A stretch of 64,000 bases of DNA from Rhodoluna sp. (lineage in GTDB: Bacteria; Actinomycetota; Actinomycetes; Actinomycetales; Microbacteriaceae), in contig NZ_JAHEDV010000002.1 in NCBI RefSeq assembly GCF_024641065.1, positions 124,001-188,000 of the forward strand. The letters are read 5' to 3'. Below are positions 43,637-51,890 of the stretch, piece by piece. The first letter of the stretch is position 1. Each line of letters opens with the position of its first letter. The notes under the pieces were generated by a model. That model searched no databases and was not told the DNA's origin. It worked only from the letters and a program-made list of their open reading frames with translations. The translations under genes and the position numbers were made by a program.

Positions 43637-43691
43637 TGGAACGGTCCAAATATTTCTATTTGTGTTGACATACTGTCAATTGACAGATTAT
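43637..43691 (+). promoter_or_regulatory. Promoter and operators of the second sugar transporter
   Basis: Operator TGGAACGGTCCA at 43637-43648. -35 TTGACA at 43665-43670; -10 candidates GATTAT (43686-43691) or TTATGG (43688-43693). The spacer contains the perfect 14-bp palindrome CTGTCAATTGACAG (43673-43686). Confidence 0.7.
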
Positions 43692-43746
43692 GGGTGAATT
43701 TATCCGTGAGCTGATCTACATGAAACTCAACGACGAGAGGTAAGTA

Positions 43747-44712
43747 ATGTCATTCAAGAAATATGCAGCACTTGCTGCTGTAGCCGCTCTAACCCTTGCG
43801 GGTTGTGCATCGGCTCCAGCCGCAGAACCAACCGCAGCAGGTTCAGACCTGAAGATCTGTGTTTACACACACGGTGATGGCGGTAGCTTCTGGTCAGTAG
43901 CTCAGAAGGGTGCCGAGGCAGCAGCAGCTGACCTAGGCGTAGAGCTTGACTACCAGGGTTCAACCAACGATGCAGCAAAGCAGGCAGCAACAATCGAAGC
44001 TGGAACCGCAGCTGGTTGCGACGGCATCGCAGCATCAGCACCAGACCCAGAGGCAATCAAGTCAGCAATGCTTACTGCACACGATGCTGGAATTCCAACC
44101 GTAACCATGAACTCAGGCTCTGCAGTATTCAAGGACCTAGGTGCATTCACTCACGTTGGCCAGGATGAAGTTGTTGCAGGTCGCGAAGCTGGTCTTCGTT
44201 TCAACGCTCTAGGTGTAAAGCACGTATTGTGCCCAATCCAAGAGGCAGCAAACGTTGGTCTTGAGGACCGTTGCAAGGGTCTAGCTGAAACCTTCACCGG
44301 TAAGGCTGAGAACTTCAACCTTGATGGTGGTCTTGCTGACCTAAGCGCTGCAGCTGCAAAGCTACAGGCTGCTTTGGCTGCTGACCCAACCATCGACGCT
44401 ATCTTCGCTTTGAACGCAGACATCGCAGCTAAGGCTGCTCTTCCTGCAGCTCAGGCAGCTGGCGTTGAGTTGAAGATCGGTACCGTAGACATGTCACCTG
44501 AGGCGCTTGACGCAATCGAGGCTGGCACCATGTCATTCGCTATCGACCAGCAGCAGTACGCACAGGGCTACATGTCAGTAGTTCTTTTGTACCTAAACCT
44601 AACCAACGCTCACGAGCTTGGTGGTGGCCTTCCTATCTACACCGGTCCTGGTTTCGTAACCGCCGACAACGTAGCAGTAGTCAAGGAACTAGTAGCAGCA
44701 GGAACCCGCTAG
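43747..44712 (+). CDS. Sugar-binding lipoprotein (RbsB type, system 2)
   Basis: 321 residues. Lipoprotein signal LTLAGCASAP (cysteine about 20), then CVYTHGDGGSFWSVAQKGAEAAA, AASAPDPEAIKSAML and IDAIFALNADIAAKAALPAAQ of the sugar-binding fold. GAGAGGT precedes ATG. Expected to bind inositol or a related compound, given the regulon. Codons are strongly biased to A-ending GCA/GTA in parts, suggesting high expression with its own preference. Confidence 0.92.
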   Translation: MSFKKYAALAAVAALTLAGCASAPAAEPTAAGSDLKICVYTHGDGGSFWSVAQKGAEAAAADLGVELDYQGSTNDAAKQAATIEAGTAAGCDGIAASAPDPEAIKSAMLTAHDAGIPTVTMNSGSAVFKDLGAFTHVGQDEVVAGREAGLRFNALGVKHVLCPIQEAANVGLEDRCKGLAETFTGKAENFNLDGGLADLSAAAAKLQAALAADPTIDAIFALNADIAAKAALPAAQAAGVELKIGTVDMSPEALDAIEAGTMSFAIDQQQYAQGYMSVVLLYLNLTNAHELGGGLPIYTGPGFVTADNVAVVKELVAAGTR

Positions 44713-44730
44713 TCTCTAGCCAGTTCTAAC

Positions 44731-44764
44731 AGTGGCGGGTTAGGGTTTTTCCTAACCCGCCACT
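44731..44764 (+). terminator. Hairpin between binding protein and permease genes (system 2)
   Basis: AGTGGCGGGTTAGG (44731-44744) pairs perfectly with CCTAACCCGCCACT (44751-44764), loop GTTTTT. As in system 1, it lies after the binding-protein gene and probably limits readthrough. Confidence 0.7.
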
Positions 44765-44823
44765 CTGCTTCTAACTAGAGGCACAAACATAAAGTCTTAG
44801 AAACAACACAAGTTAGGTATCAA

Positions 44824-45861
44824 ATGACAAAGTCGTCAACTGTGGATGAGCGCGTTAAAAACGCAGGTCTCATCACCAAAGTTCTGCGCAGACCCGAATT
44901 CGGAGCATTCCTGGGTGCAGTCGCAATCTTCATTCTTTTTGCAACCACTGACACCACCGGAAACTTTGCTAACGCTGGCGGTATTGCTGGCTGGACCGAC
45001 ATCGCAGCACCAATCGGTATCGTCGGTATCGCCGTAGCACTTCTAATGATCGCCGGAGAGTTCGACCTTTCTACCGGTGTAATGGTGGGAACCACCGGTC
45101 TTCTAGTAGGCCTCTTGGTCACCGAGTGGCACCTTGACATCTGGTCAGCCATCGCGATTGCACTAGCCTTCGCAGCACTGGTGGGTTTCATCAACGGTTA
45201 TGTAGTTGTGAAGACCAAGTTGCCTTCATTCATCGTGACCCTGGCTACCTTCTTTGTCTTGAAAGGTGCCAACATGGCTTACACCAAGTTGGTTTCTGGT
45301 TCGGTTCGTGTAACCGGAACCGACAAGGCTGCTGGTTTCGACACTGCTGAAGCAATTTTTGCTTCAAAGATTGGCGAGTCTGGCTTTCAGATTTCGCTGA
45401 TTTGGTGGGTAGTAATCACCGTTGTAGCGACCTTCGTTCTAACCCGCACCCGCTTCGGCAACTGGATCTTCGCTGTTGGTGGGGACGCAAACGCGGCTCG
45501 CAACGCAGGTGTTCCAGTTGACCGCACCAAGATCATGCTCTTCGTAACCACTGCGGTTGCAGCTGCATTGGTTGGCGTCATGTTCGTTCTGCGCCTTCGC
45601 GGCATGCAGGCTGGTCAGGGTGTTGGCCAAGAGTTCTACTACATCATCGCCGCTGCAGTTGGTGGCACCTTGCTTACCGGTGGTGCAGGTTCTGCCATCG
45701 GTGCTTCAATCGGTGCACTCATCATGGGTATGGCCTACATCGGTATTCCGTTCTCTCGCTGGGACAGCGACTGGACATCTACCTTCCTAGGAATCATCCT
45801 TTTCACTGCAGTAATGATCAACACTTACATCGGCCGTAAGGCAAAGGGTGGCAAAAAATGA
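44824..45861 (+). CDS. Sugar ABC transporter permease (RbsC type, system 2)
   Basis: 345 residues, about ten membrane helices; GEFDLSTGVMVGTTG and AVGGTLLTGGAGSAIGASIG are the family landmarks. Overlaps the ATPase start by 4 bases (ATGA). Paralogue of the system 1 permease. Confidence 0.93.
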   Translation: MTKSSTVDERVKNAGLITKVLRRPEFGAFLGAVAIFILFATTDTTGNFANAGGIAGWTDIAAPIGIVGIAVALLMIAGEFDLSTGVMVGTTGLLVGLLVTEWHLDIWSAIAIALAFAALVGFINGYVVVKTKLPSFIVTLATFFVLKGANMAYTKLVSGSVRVTGTDKAAGFDTAEAIFASKIGESGFQISLIWWVVITVVATFVLTRTRFGNWIFAVGGDANAARNAGVPVDRTKIMLFVTTAVAAALVGVMFVLRLRGMQAGQGVGQEFYYIIAAAVGGTLLTGGAGSAIGASIGALIMGMAYIGIPFSRWDSDWTSTFLGIILFTAVMINTYIGRKAKGGKK

Positions 45862-46646
45862 CCAAAGAAGTAAACGCACTAGAACTAAAAAACGTTGAGA
45901 AGAGCTTCGGAAGCGTTCTTGCTCTTCAGGGCGTTACCCTCGAGGTTGCTAAGGGCTCAGTTACCTGTGTTCTTGGTGACAACGGTGCCGGTAAGTCAAC
46001 CCTGATCAAGATTCTTAGCGGTGTTCACAAGCAGTCAAAGGGTGAATTCAACGTTGCCGGCAATGCTGCCGTCTTCGAGTCACCTCGTGATGCACTCGCA
46101 AACGGAATCGCAACCGTCTTCCAGGACTTGGCCACAATTCCTTTGATGTCGGTATGGCGAAACTTCTTCTTGGGCAACGAGATTCGCTCTGGCTTCGGCC
46201 CGTTCAAATTCTTGAACGTAAAGAAGATGAAAGAAATCACCAAAGAGCAGTTGCTCGCAATGGGTATCGACCTTCGCGATGTAAACCAGCCAATCGGAAC
46301 CCTTTCGGGTGGTGAGCGTCAGTCAGTTGCTATCGCTCGCTCGGTTTACTTCGGTGCGAATGTTCTTATCTTGGATGAGCCAACTTCAGCGCTTGGTGTT
46401 CGCCAGTCTGGAATCGTTTTGAAGTACATCCTTGCTGCTAAGGACCGCGGTGTTTCAGTTGTGTTTATTACTCACAACCCTCACCACGCTTTCTTGGTTG
46501 GAGACCGTTTCTATCTTCTAAACCGTGGCCGCATGTTGAACCGCTTTGAGCGCGACAATGTGCAGCTTGAAGAGTTGACCAAGGCCATGGCTGGTGGTGC
46601 AGAGCTTGAGGCTCTAACCCACGAAATCAGCGTGGTTCGCGGCTAA
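45858..46646 (+). CDS. Sugar ABC transporter, single-domain ATPase (system 2)
   Basis: 262 residues, one ABC domain (FrcA-like): Walker A GDNGAGKST, LSGGERQSVAIARSV, Walker B VLILDEPTSALG. Paralogue of the system 1 ATPase. Ends before a strong terminator. Confidence 0.93.
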   Translation: MTKEVNALELKNVEKSFGSVLALQGVTLEVAKGSVTCVLGDNGAGKSTLIKILSGVHKQSKGEFNVAGNAAVFESPRDALANGIATVFQDLATIPLMSVWRNFFLGNEIRSGFGPFKFLNVKKMKEITKEQLLAMGIDLRDVNQPIGTLSGGERQSVAIARSVYFGANVLILDEPTSALGVRQSGIVLKYILAAKDRGVSVVFITHNPHHAFLVGDRFYLLNRGRMLNRFERDNVQLEELTKAMAGGAELEALTHEISVVRG

Positions 46647-46663
46647 TCTAGCGGCAATCCCCC

Positions 46664-46700
46664 ATGAAAGCCCCCGCCAGTTTGGTGGGGGCTTTCATTT
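46664..46700 (+). terminator. Terminator of the second sugar transporter operon
   Basis: ATGAAAGCCCCCGCCA (46664-46679) pairs with TGGTGGGGGCTTTCAT (46683-46698) over 16 bases with one G-T; loop of 3, T-run after. Confidence 0.9.
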
Positions 46701-46719
46701 GTAATGACATACTTCTATA

Positions 46720-47598
46720 GTGACCAAACTTCGCGCCTACACCTATTCACTGATTGCCATTTTTGGCTTCGGTGGAACTTTCATCGCAGTTACTCTGGGC
46801 GCTGAAAGCTTTGACCCAATCACTATGAGCATGGGTCGCGTGATTCCGGCAAGCATCCTGGCAATTATTGGTCTCAAACTTATGAAACAACCCCTGCTGC
46901 CACCCAAGGATGCCTACCCTCTGATTCTTGGCTCTTCGCTAGGCGTGGTGATTGGGTTTCCTTTGCTTTCAACGCTGGCGCTACAAACCGTGCCAGCTGC
47001 CGACGCCGGCGTGATCGGCTCAGTGACTCCATTGGTCACCGGAACCATCGCGGTAATCATCGGCCACAAGAAGCCAAAACGAATGTTTTGGTTGGCTGCA
47101 GCACTCGGAACTATGGCCGCAATGGCACTTGCTTATTTCAGAGGCGGCTCAAGTTTTGGTGGCGGCGAATTCTGGGGCTATATGCTCTTGGGCGCTGCCG
47201 CTCTCGCAGCATCTATAGGCCACATCTCGGGTTCAGCCCTGGTGGCAAAATACAGTGCCTTTAGCGTGCTTAGCTGGGCGGTGTTGATTTCAATTCCGGT
47301 GCAATTGCCGATCGCATTGGTTAACTGGTCAATTAATCCGATTACTGAAGCACCAACCGCGAGCGCATGGTTTGGCTACCTTTATGCGAGCTTGTTCTCG
47401 ATCTTGATTGGCAACTTCTTGCTCAACCAAGGCCTGCACACAATTGGTCTGGTCAAAGCATCACAGTTGCAGTTGATTCAACCGGTGGTCACCATGGTGC
47501 TGTCGATTTTGGTCTTGCACCACGCGGTCTCGCCAATTACTTGGATAGCCGCAGCCGTGATTCTTACATCCGTGGCTTGGAGCCAACGCTATAAGTAG
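46720..47598 (+). CDS. EamA/DMT-family transporter
   Basis: 292 residues in ten membrane helices forming two EamA repeats (about 5-140 and 150-290). Starts at GTG 46720 only about 20 bases after the terminator hairpin and with no ribosome site, so a leaderless message is possible (TACTTC/CATACT just upstream as -10). Substrate unknown (the family exports amino acids and other metabolites). Converges with purA with a 3-base gap. Confidence 0.85.
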   Translation: MTKLRAYTYSLIAIFGFGGTFIAVTLGAESFDPITMSMGRVIPASILAIIGLKLMKQPLLPPKDAYPLILGSSLGVVIGFPLLSTLALQTVPAADAGVIGSVTPLVTGTIAVIIGHKKPKRMFWLAAALGTMAAMALAYFRGGSSFGGGEFWGYMLLGAAALAASIGHISGSALVAKYSAFSVLSWAVLISIPVQLPIALVNWSINPITEAPTASAWFGYLYASLFSILIGNFLLNQGLHTIGLVKASQLQLIQPVVTMVLSILVLHHAVSPITWIAAAVILTSVAWSQRYK

Positions 47599-47601
47599 CG
47601 G

Positions 47602-48894
47602 CTACTTGCCAGCCAACATGTCGTGACGAACCACGATTGCGTCGCGGCCTGGGCCAACGCCGATAGCCGAGATGCGGGCACCGCTGATGCGCTCAAGCAT
47701 TAGAACGTAGTCTTGAGCGTTCTTAGGTAGGTCTTCGAAAGTACGGCAACCAGTGATGTCTTCATCCCAGCCAGGGTAGGTCTCATAAACCGGCTTAGCG
47801 TGGTGAAAATCAGTCTGCGAAACTGGCATCTCGTCGAAGCGCTTGCCATCAACCTCGTAAGCCACACAAACCGGAATCTCTTTTAGGCCGGTAAGCACGT
47901 CTAGCTTGGTCAAAACAAAGTCGGTAACACCATTGATGCGCGCTGAGTAGCGAGCGATCGGTGCGTCATACCAACCGCAGCGACGTGGGCGACCGGTGGT
48001 GGTTCCGAACTCAAAACCCGTTGCGCGCAAGAACTCGCCTGATGCGTCGAATAGCTCGGTTGGGAACGGGCCAGCACCAACGCGGGTGGTGTAAGCCTTG
48101 ACGATTCCGATAACGGTCTTGAACTCGCCTGGGCCAATGCCAGAACCGGTTGAAGCGCCACCGGCGGTTGAGTTTGAAGAAGTTACAAACGGGTAGGTTC
48201 CGTGGTCAACGTCAAGCATGGTTGCCTGGCCACCCTCGAACAGAACAGTCTTGCCGCCGTCGATGGCTTCATAAAGCTCAAGCGCGGTGTCGGCCACCAT
48301 TGGGCGAATGCGCTCGGCGTATGAAAGCAGCTCGGCAACGACCTCGTCAACCTTGATGGCAGCGCGGTTATAAACCTTTGTCAGCAAGTTGTTCTTAGCA
48401 ACCAAAGCAGCCTCAACCTTTTGGCGAAGAATGCTCTCGTCGAATAGGTCTTGAATGCGAATGCCAACGCGGTTGATCTTGTCGGCGTAGGTAGGGCCGA
48501 TGCCGCGACCGGTGGTGCCGATTGCGCGCTTGCCCAAGAAGCGCTCTGAAACCTTGTCAACGGTGACGTTGTATGAAGTGATTACGTGTGCGTTTGCAGA
48601 AACGCGAAGGCGTGAGGTGTCGATGCCGCGGGCATTCAATGCCTCGATCTCGTGGAACAAAACCTCAAGGTCAATGACCACACCATTTGAAATAACTGGG
48701 ATGACACCTGGGGTCAGAATGCCTGAAGGAAGAAGGTGAAGTGCATACTTCTCGTTGCCGATGACCACGGTGTGACCAGCGTTGTTTCCGCCATTGAACT
48801 TGACGACGTAGTCGATGTGCTCTGCAAGAAGGTCGGTAGCTTTACCCTTGCCTTCGTCGCCCCACTGCGCACCAATAATCACTACTGCAGGCAT
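47602..48894 (-). CDS. purA: Adenylosuccinate synthetase
   Basis: 430 residues, full length. [16 protein letters not shown] is the GTP-binding start, [10 protein letters not shown] and [14 protein letters not shown] bind IMP. Converts IMP and aspartate to adenylosuccinate with GTP. AGGGG 7 bases before ATG. An inverted repeat lies upstream. Confidence 0.97.
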   Translation of the reverse strand: MPAVVIIGAQWGDEGKGKATDLLAEHIDYVVKFNGGNNAGHTVVIGNEKYALHLLPSGILTPGVIPVISNGVVIDLEVLFHEIEALNARGIDTSRLRVSANAHVITSYNVTVDKVSERFLGKRAIGTTGRGIGPTYADKINRVGIRIQDLFDESILRQKVEAALVAKNNLLTKVYNRAAIKVDEVVAELLSYAERIRPMVADTALELYEAIDGGKTVLFEGGQATMLDVDHGTYPFVTSSNSTAGGASTGSGIGPGEFKTVIGIVKAYTTRVGAGPFPTELFDASGEFLRATGFEFGTTTGRPRRCGWYDAPIARYSARINGVTDFVLTKLDVLTGLKEIPVCVAYEVDGKRFDEMPVSQTDFHHAKPVYETYPGWDEDITGCRTFEDLPKNAQDYVLMLERISGARISAIGVGPGRDAIVVRHDMLAGK

Positions 48895-48923
48895 GACATA
48901 CCCCTAAGTTTGAATCTGGAGTC

Positions 48924-48939
48924 GTACGCGATGGCGTAC
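48924..48939. promoter_or_regulatory. Inverted repeat upstream of purA
   Basis: GTACGC-N4-GCGTAC, a perfect 6-bp repeat 30 bases before the purA start, in the promoter or leader. The binding protein is unknown. Confidence 0.35.
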
Positions 48940-48970
48940 ATCTAAGTTTATCGAGAGAATGGCCCTCAGA

Positions 48971-49687
48971 CTAGCGGCGCTTGAAAACGTGCTCTTCAAC
49001 CCAGCAGTGCATTGTGATGGCAGCAGCAGCCGAAGCGTTGATAGATCGGGTTGAACCAAACTGGGTAATCTCAAGAACAACCTCGGCAGCCTCGATAGCA
49101 GCCTCGCTCAAACCCGGGCCCTCTTGACCAAACAGCAGAACGCACTCTTCAGGCAGCGAATACTCTTCGATCTTTTTGCAACCCGGCACATTGTCGATCG
49201 CGATGATCGGAATCGCGGCGCCATCGGTGCCACCGGTCTTGGCCCATTCAACAAACTCTTCAACGGTTGGGTGATGACTTACGTGTTGGTAGCGGTCGGT
49301 CACCATCGCGCCGCGGCGATTCCATCGACGATTGCCGATGATGTGAACCTCGGATGCCAAAAACGCGTTAGCCGTGCGAACGATTGAACCGATGTTTAGA
49401 TCGTGCTGCCAGTTTTCGATGGCTACGTGATATTTATTGCGTCGGGTATCGAGCTCAGCAACAATCGCCTCCATCTTCCAGTAGCGAAACTTGTCGAGAA
49501 CGTTTCGGGTGTCACCGTTTAGCAGCAACTCTGGGTCAAGAATTGAATCTGGGTTTGGCTCATCTGGGGTGCCAGCGTCGGCTGGCCACTCGCCCTCCCA
49601 AGGCCCAACGCCCCAAGTGGTTTGTTCTGGTGATGCTTCGCCAGGGCTGCCGGCTGGTGCACCCTGATTTGGCTCAGTGTTTTGCAT
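48971..49687 (-). CDS. SpoU/TrmH-family RNA methyltransferase
   Basis: 238 residues. About 60 N-terminal residues are low-complexity (P, G, E); the SPOUT knot follows with NIGSIVRTANAF (motif 1), LLFGQEGPGLSEAA (motif 2) and GSTRSINASAAAAI (motif 3). Methylates a ribose of tRNA or rRNA; the target is not determined. Start overlaps the nhaA end by 14 bases. Confidence 0.92.
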   Translation of the reverse strand: MQNTEPNQGAPAGSPGEASPEQTTWGVGPWEGEWPADAGTPDEPNPDSILDPELLLNGDTRNVLDKFRYWKMEAIVAELDTRRNKYHVAIENWQHDLNIGSIVRTANAFLASEVHIIGNRRWNRRGAMVTDRYQHVSHHPTVEEFVEWAKTGGTDGAAIPIIAIDNVPGCKKIEEYSLPEECVLLFGQEGPGLSEAAIEAAEVVLEITQFGSTRSINASAAAAITMHCWVEEHVFKRR

Positions 49688-50636
49688 GGGCGCGCTTTCT
49701 AAAAGTTAGGGCGAGGGTAGCCAGAAGCGCAGCCACGGTTGAGCCAATAAACACGCTTAGGTTTGCCGTTGAGTGTTCAACAATCGATTCGCCAAAAGAC
49801 AGCTCGCTCATCAAAAGTGCAACGGTGAAACACATTCCAAAGAGAAGTCCGGTCGGCAACAGGTCAGCCCATTTGATCTGCTCTGGCAGTTTTCCGAGAC
49901 CGGTTTTAGTGACCAAGAAAGTTGTGCCCAGAACGCCAAGCGGCTTTCCGACAATCATTGCCACCAAGATGCCGATGGTGATTGCTGAGGTTGAGAAATC
50001 ATCAAAGTTGATGTTGGCCAGATTCACGCCGGCTGAGAACAACGCAAAAATCGGCAATGCAATAAATGCCACGGATGGCTGAAGCTTTGGCAAAATCTTC
50101 TCGCCCTTGGGCATGAAGATTCCGAGTACTACTCCAGCAAGTGAGACCAGCGAAAGCATGTGGAACGAAGAAGCGAAAAATAGCGCGATCATCAAAATCG
50201 TCAAAGAGTCATCGACAACTGCAACGGTCAGCACAAAAGTGCGAATAGCTTTTGGCAAGAAGCTTCCGGCAATTGCAAAGACCGCCAGCGCGAATGCGAC
50301 ATCCGTGCTCATTGGAACACCCCAGCCAGCAGAGGTCGGCAGCCCAGCGTTGAAAGCTGAGTAGATCAAAACCGGAACGGTCATGCCGCCGATGGCAGCA
50401 AAAATCGGAACAATGGCACTTCGTGCGCTGCGTAGCGAGCCGTGTTGAATTTCGTGACGAAGCTCGATGCCGATGCTAAAGAAGAATGCAAAAATGGCGA
50501 TGCCCTTGATCCATTCGAGGTGAATCATGGCTTCGTAGGCTGAAGCCAATGGCGAGTTTGCCCAGATCAGGGCGACCACAGCGGCGCTGATGAGCGCAAT
50601 GCCACCCAAAGTCTCTTTGTTAATTCTTTTTTGCAC
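49674..50636 (-). CDS. nhaA: Na+/H+ antiporter NhaA (short form)
   Basis: 320 residues, about 60-70 shorter than E. coli NhaA. The transport aspartates are present in VPMSTDVAFALAV and AVVDDSLTILM, with SIGIELRHEI early and GKPLGVLG late. Membrane exchanger of sodium for protons. Shortening appears to be at loops and termini, so it is probably functional. Confidence 0.88.
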   Translation of the reverse strand: MQKRINKETLGGIALISAAVVALIWANSPLASAYEAMIHLEWIKGIAIFAFFFSIGIELRHEIQHGSLRSARSAIVPIFAAIGGMTVPVLIYSAFNAGLPTSAGWGVPMSTDVAFALAVFAIAGSFLPKAIRTFVLTVAVVDDSLTILMIALFFASSFHMLSLVSLAGVVLGIFMPKGEKILPKLQPSVAFIALPIFALFSAGVNLANINFDDFSTSAITIGILVAMIVGKPLGVLGTTFLVTKTGLGKLPEQIKWADLLPTGLLFGMCFTVALLMSELSFGESIVEHSTANLSVFIGSTVAALLATLALTFRKRAHAKH

Positions 50637-50695
50637 AGATTAACCCTAAGCGAACACCACCGAGCCTTGGTTTGCCCCTCTGTTAGCCTTGACCC

Positions 50696-51466
50696 ATGGC
50701 AGATCGCAGCAAAATCACTTCTTGGCTCACCGACATGGATGGCGTGCTTGTGCACGAAGGCCATGTGCTACCCGGAGCCGCTGAGCTCATCGCTAAGTGG
50801 CAGGCCGAAGAGACCCCGTTCTTGGTGTTGACTAACAACTCGATTTATACCCCGCGAGACCTTGCAGCTCGATTGCAAGCCGGTGGCCTCAATGTTCCTG
50901 AAGACCGCATCTGGACTTCGGCTCTCGCCACCGCAGCTTTTCTAGACAAGCAGAAGCCAAACGGCAGCGCATATGTAATCGGCGAGACCGGCATGACCCA
51001 GGCGCTTCACGACATTGGTTATGTGCAGACCGACCAGAACCCCGACTATGTAGTTCTTGGCGAGACCCGAAACTTCAACTTTGAAATGTTGGCCAAGGCT
51101 GTTCGTCTTATCAATGGCGGCGCTCGTTTTATTGCTACCAACCCAGATGCAACCGGCCCCTCAGCCGACGGCCCGCTGCCGGCAACCGGTTCGGTGGCCG
51201 CCCTGCTAACCAAGGCAACCGGCATGGAGCCTTATATCGTTGGCAAGCCAAACCCAATGATGTTCCGCAGTGCAATGAGAAAGATTGGCGCACACTCAGA
51301 GTCAACCGGCATGATCGGTGACCGCATGGACACTGATGTGGTTGCAGGAATCGAAGCCGGCTTGCACACAGTTTTGGTTTTGACCGGAATCGCAGACGAC
51401 GCTGAAATCGCTAAGTACCCGTTCCGCCCGACTGAGATTCTCAGTTCGGTAGCCGACCTGATCTAA
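50696..51466 (+). CDS. NagD-like HAD phosphatase (subclass IIA)
   Basis: 256 residues. TDMDGVL at about 12-18 (nucleophile Asp), LTNNS, a C2A-type cap, then KPNPMMF and IGDRMDTDV. Family members remove phosphate from nucleotide monophosphates or small sugar phosphates. The exact substrate is unknown. Confidence 0.9.
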   Translation: MADRSKITSWLTDMDGVLVHEGHVLPGAAELIAKWQAEETPFLVLTNNSIYTPRDLAARLQAGGLNVPEDRIWTSALATAAFLDKQKPNGSAYVIGETGMTQALHDIGYVQTDQNPDYVVLGETRNFNFEMLAKAVRLINGGARFIATNPDATGPSADGPLPATGSVAALLTKATGMEPYIVGKPNPMMFRSAMRKIGAHSESTGMIGDRMDTDVVAGIEAGLHTVLVLTGIADDAEIAKYPFRPTEILSSVADLI

Positions 51467-51507
51467 GCCAAGCCAGCGGGGTGGCCGGGTTTATTCTTGG
51501 CGGCCGA

Positions 51508-51888
51508 CTAGTTCTTTTTGGCGCGACGCTCGCGCATGAACGCAACTGAATCCCAGACCAATTCGGTGCTGAGCTTCAGCCAGCGGTGCAGGTCATCCGA
51601 GTTAATTTCATCAACGCTCGCGTAGCGCTTTTCGGCAGAAAAGAAATTACCAACTTTTGAGAGTTGTTCCTCGCCAAAATTTATGCCGTTCCAGAACAGC
51701 AAATACATGCCAACTTTTTTGGTTGAATAACCAACCACCGGGTTCTCGCCGATGAACCAAACCGGTGCACCGTGCCAAAGCTTGCTAGTTGCCTGCGGCA
51801 GTTTGGCATCGATCTCTGCTCGAAGTAGCTCGGCTATCGCAGCTTGATCGCCGGTTAGTGCCGAGTTGTATTCATCGATGGTTGTCAT
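51508..51888 (-). CDS. DUF1801 family protein
   Basis: 126 residues. ELLRAEIDAKLPQATSKLWHGAPVWFIGENPVVGYS and YLLFWNGINF follow the DUF1801/YdhG pattern. Function unknown. It follows the MFS gene by 2 bases. Confidence 0.8.
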   Translation of the reverse strand: MTTIDEYNSALTGDQAAIAELLRAEIDAKLPQATSKLWHGAPVWFIGENPVVGYSTKKVGMYLLFWNGINFGEEQLSKVGNFFSAEKRYASVDEINSDDLHRWLKLSTELVWDSVAFMRERRAKKN

Positions 51889-51890
51889 GA

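Noticed and set aside
43747-44712. Foreign origin of the system 2 binding-protein gene from its A-ending codons
   Set aside because: Neighbouring genes of the same operon share the host style, and strong codon preference in a highly expressed binding protein explains it.
51467-51501. Terminator between the NagD-like and DUF1801 genes
   Set aside because: GCCAAG/CTTGGC pairs over only 6 bases across a 23-base loop with no T-run.
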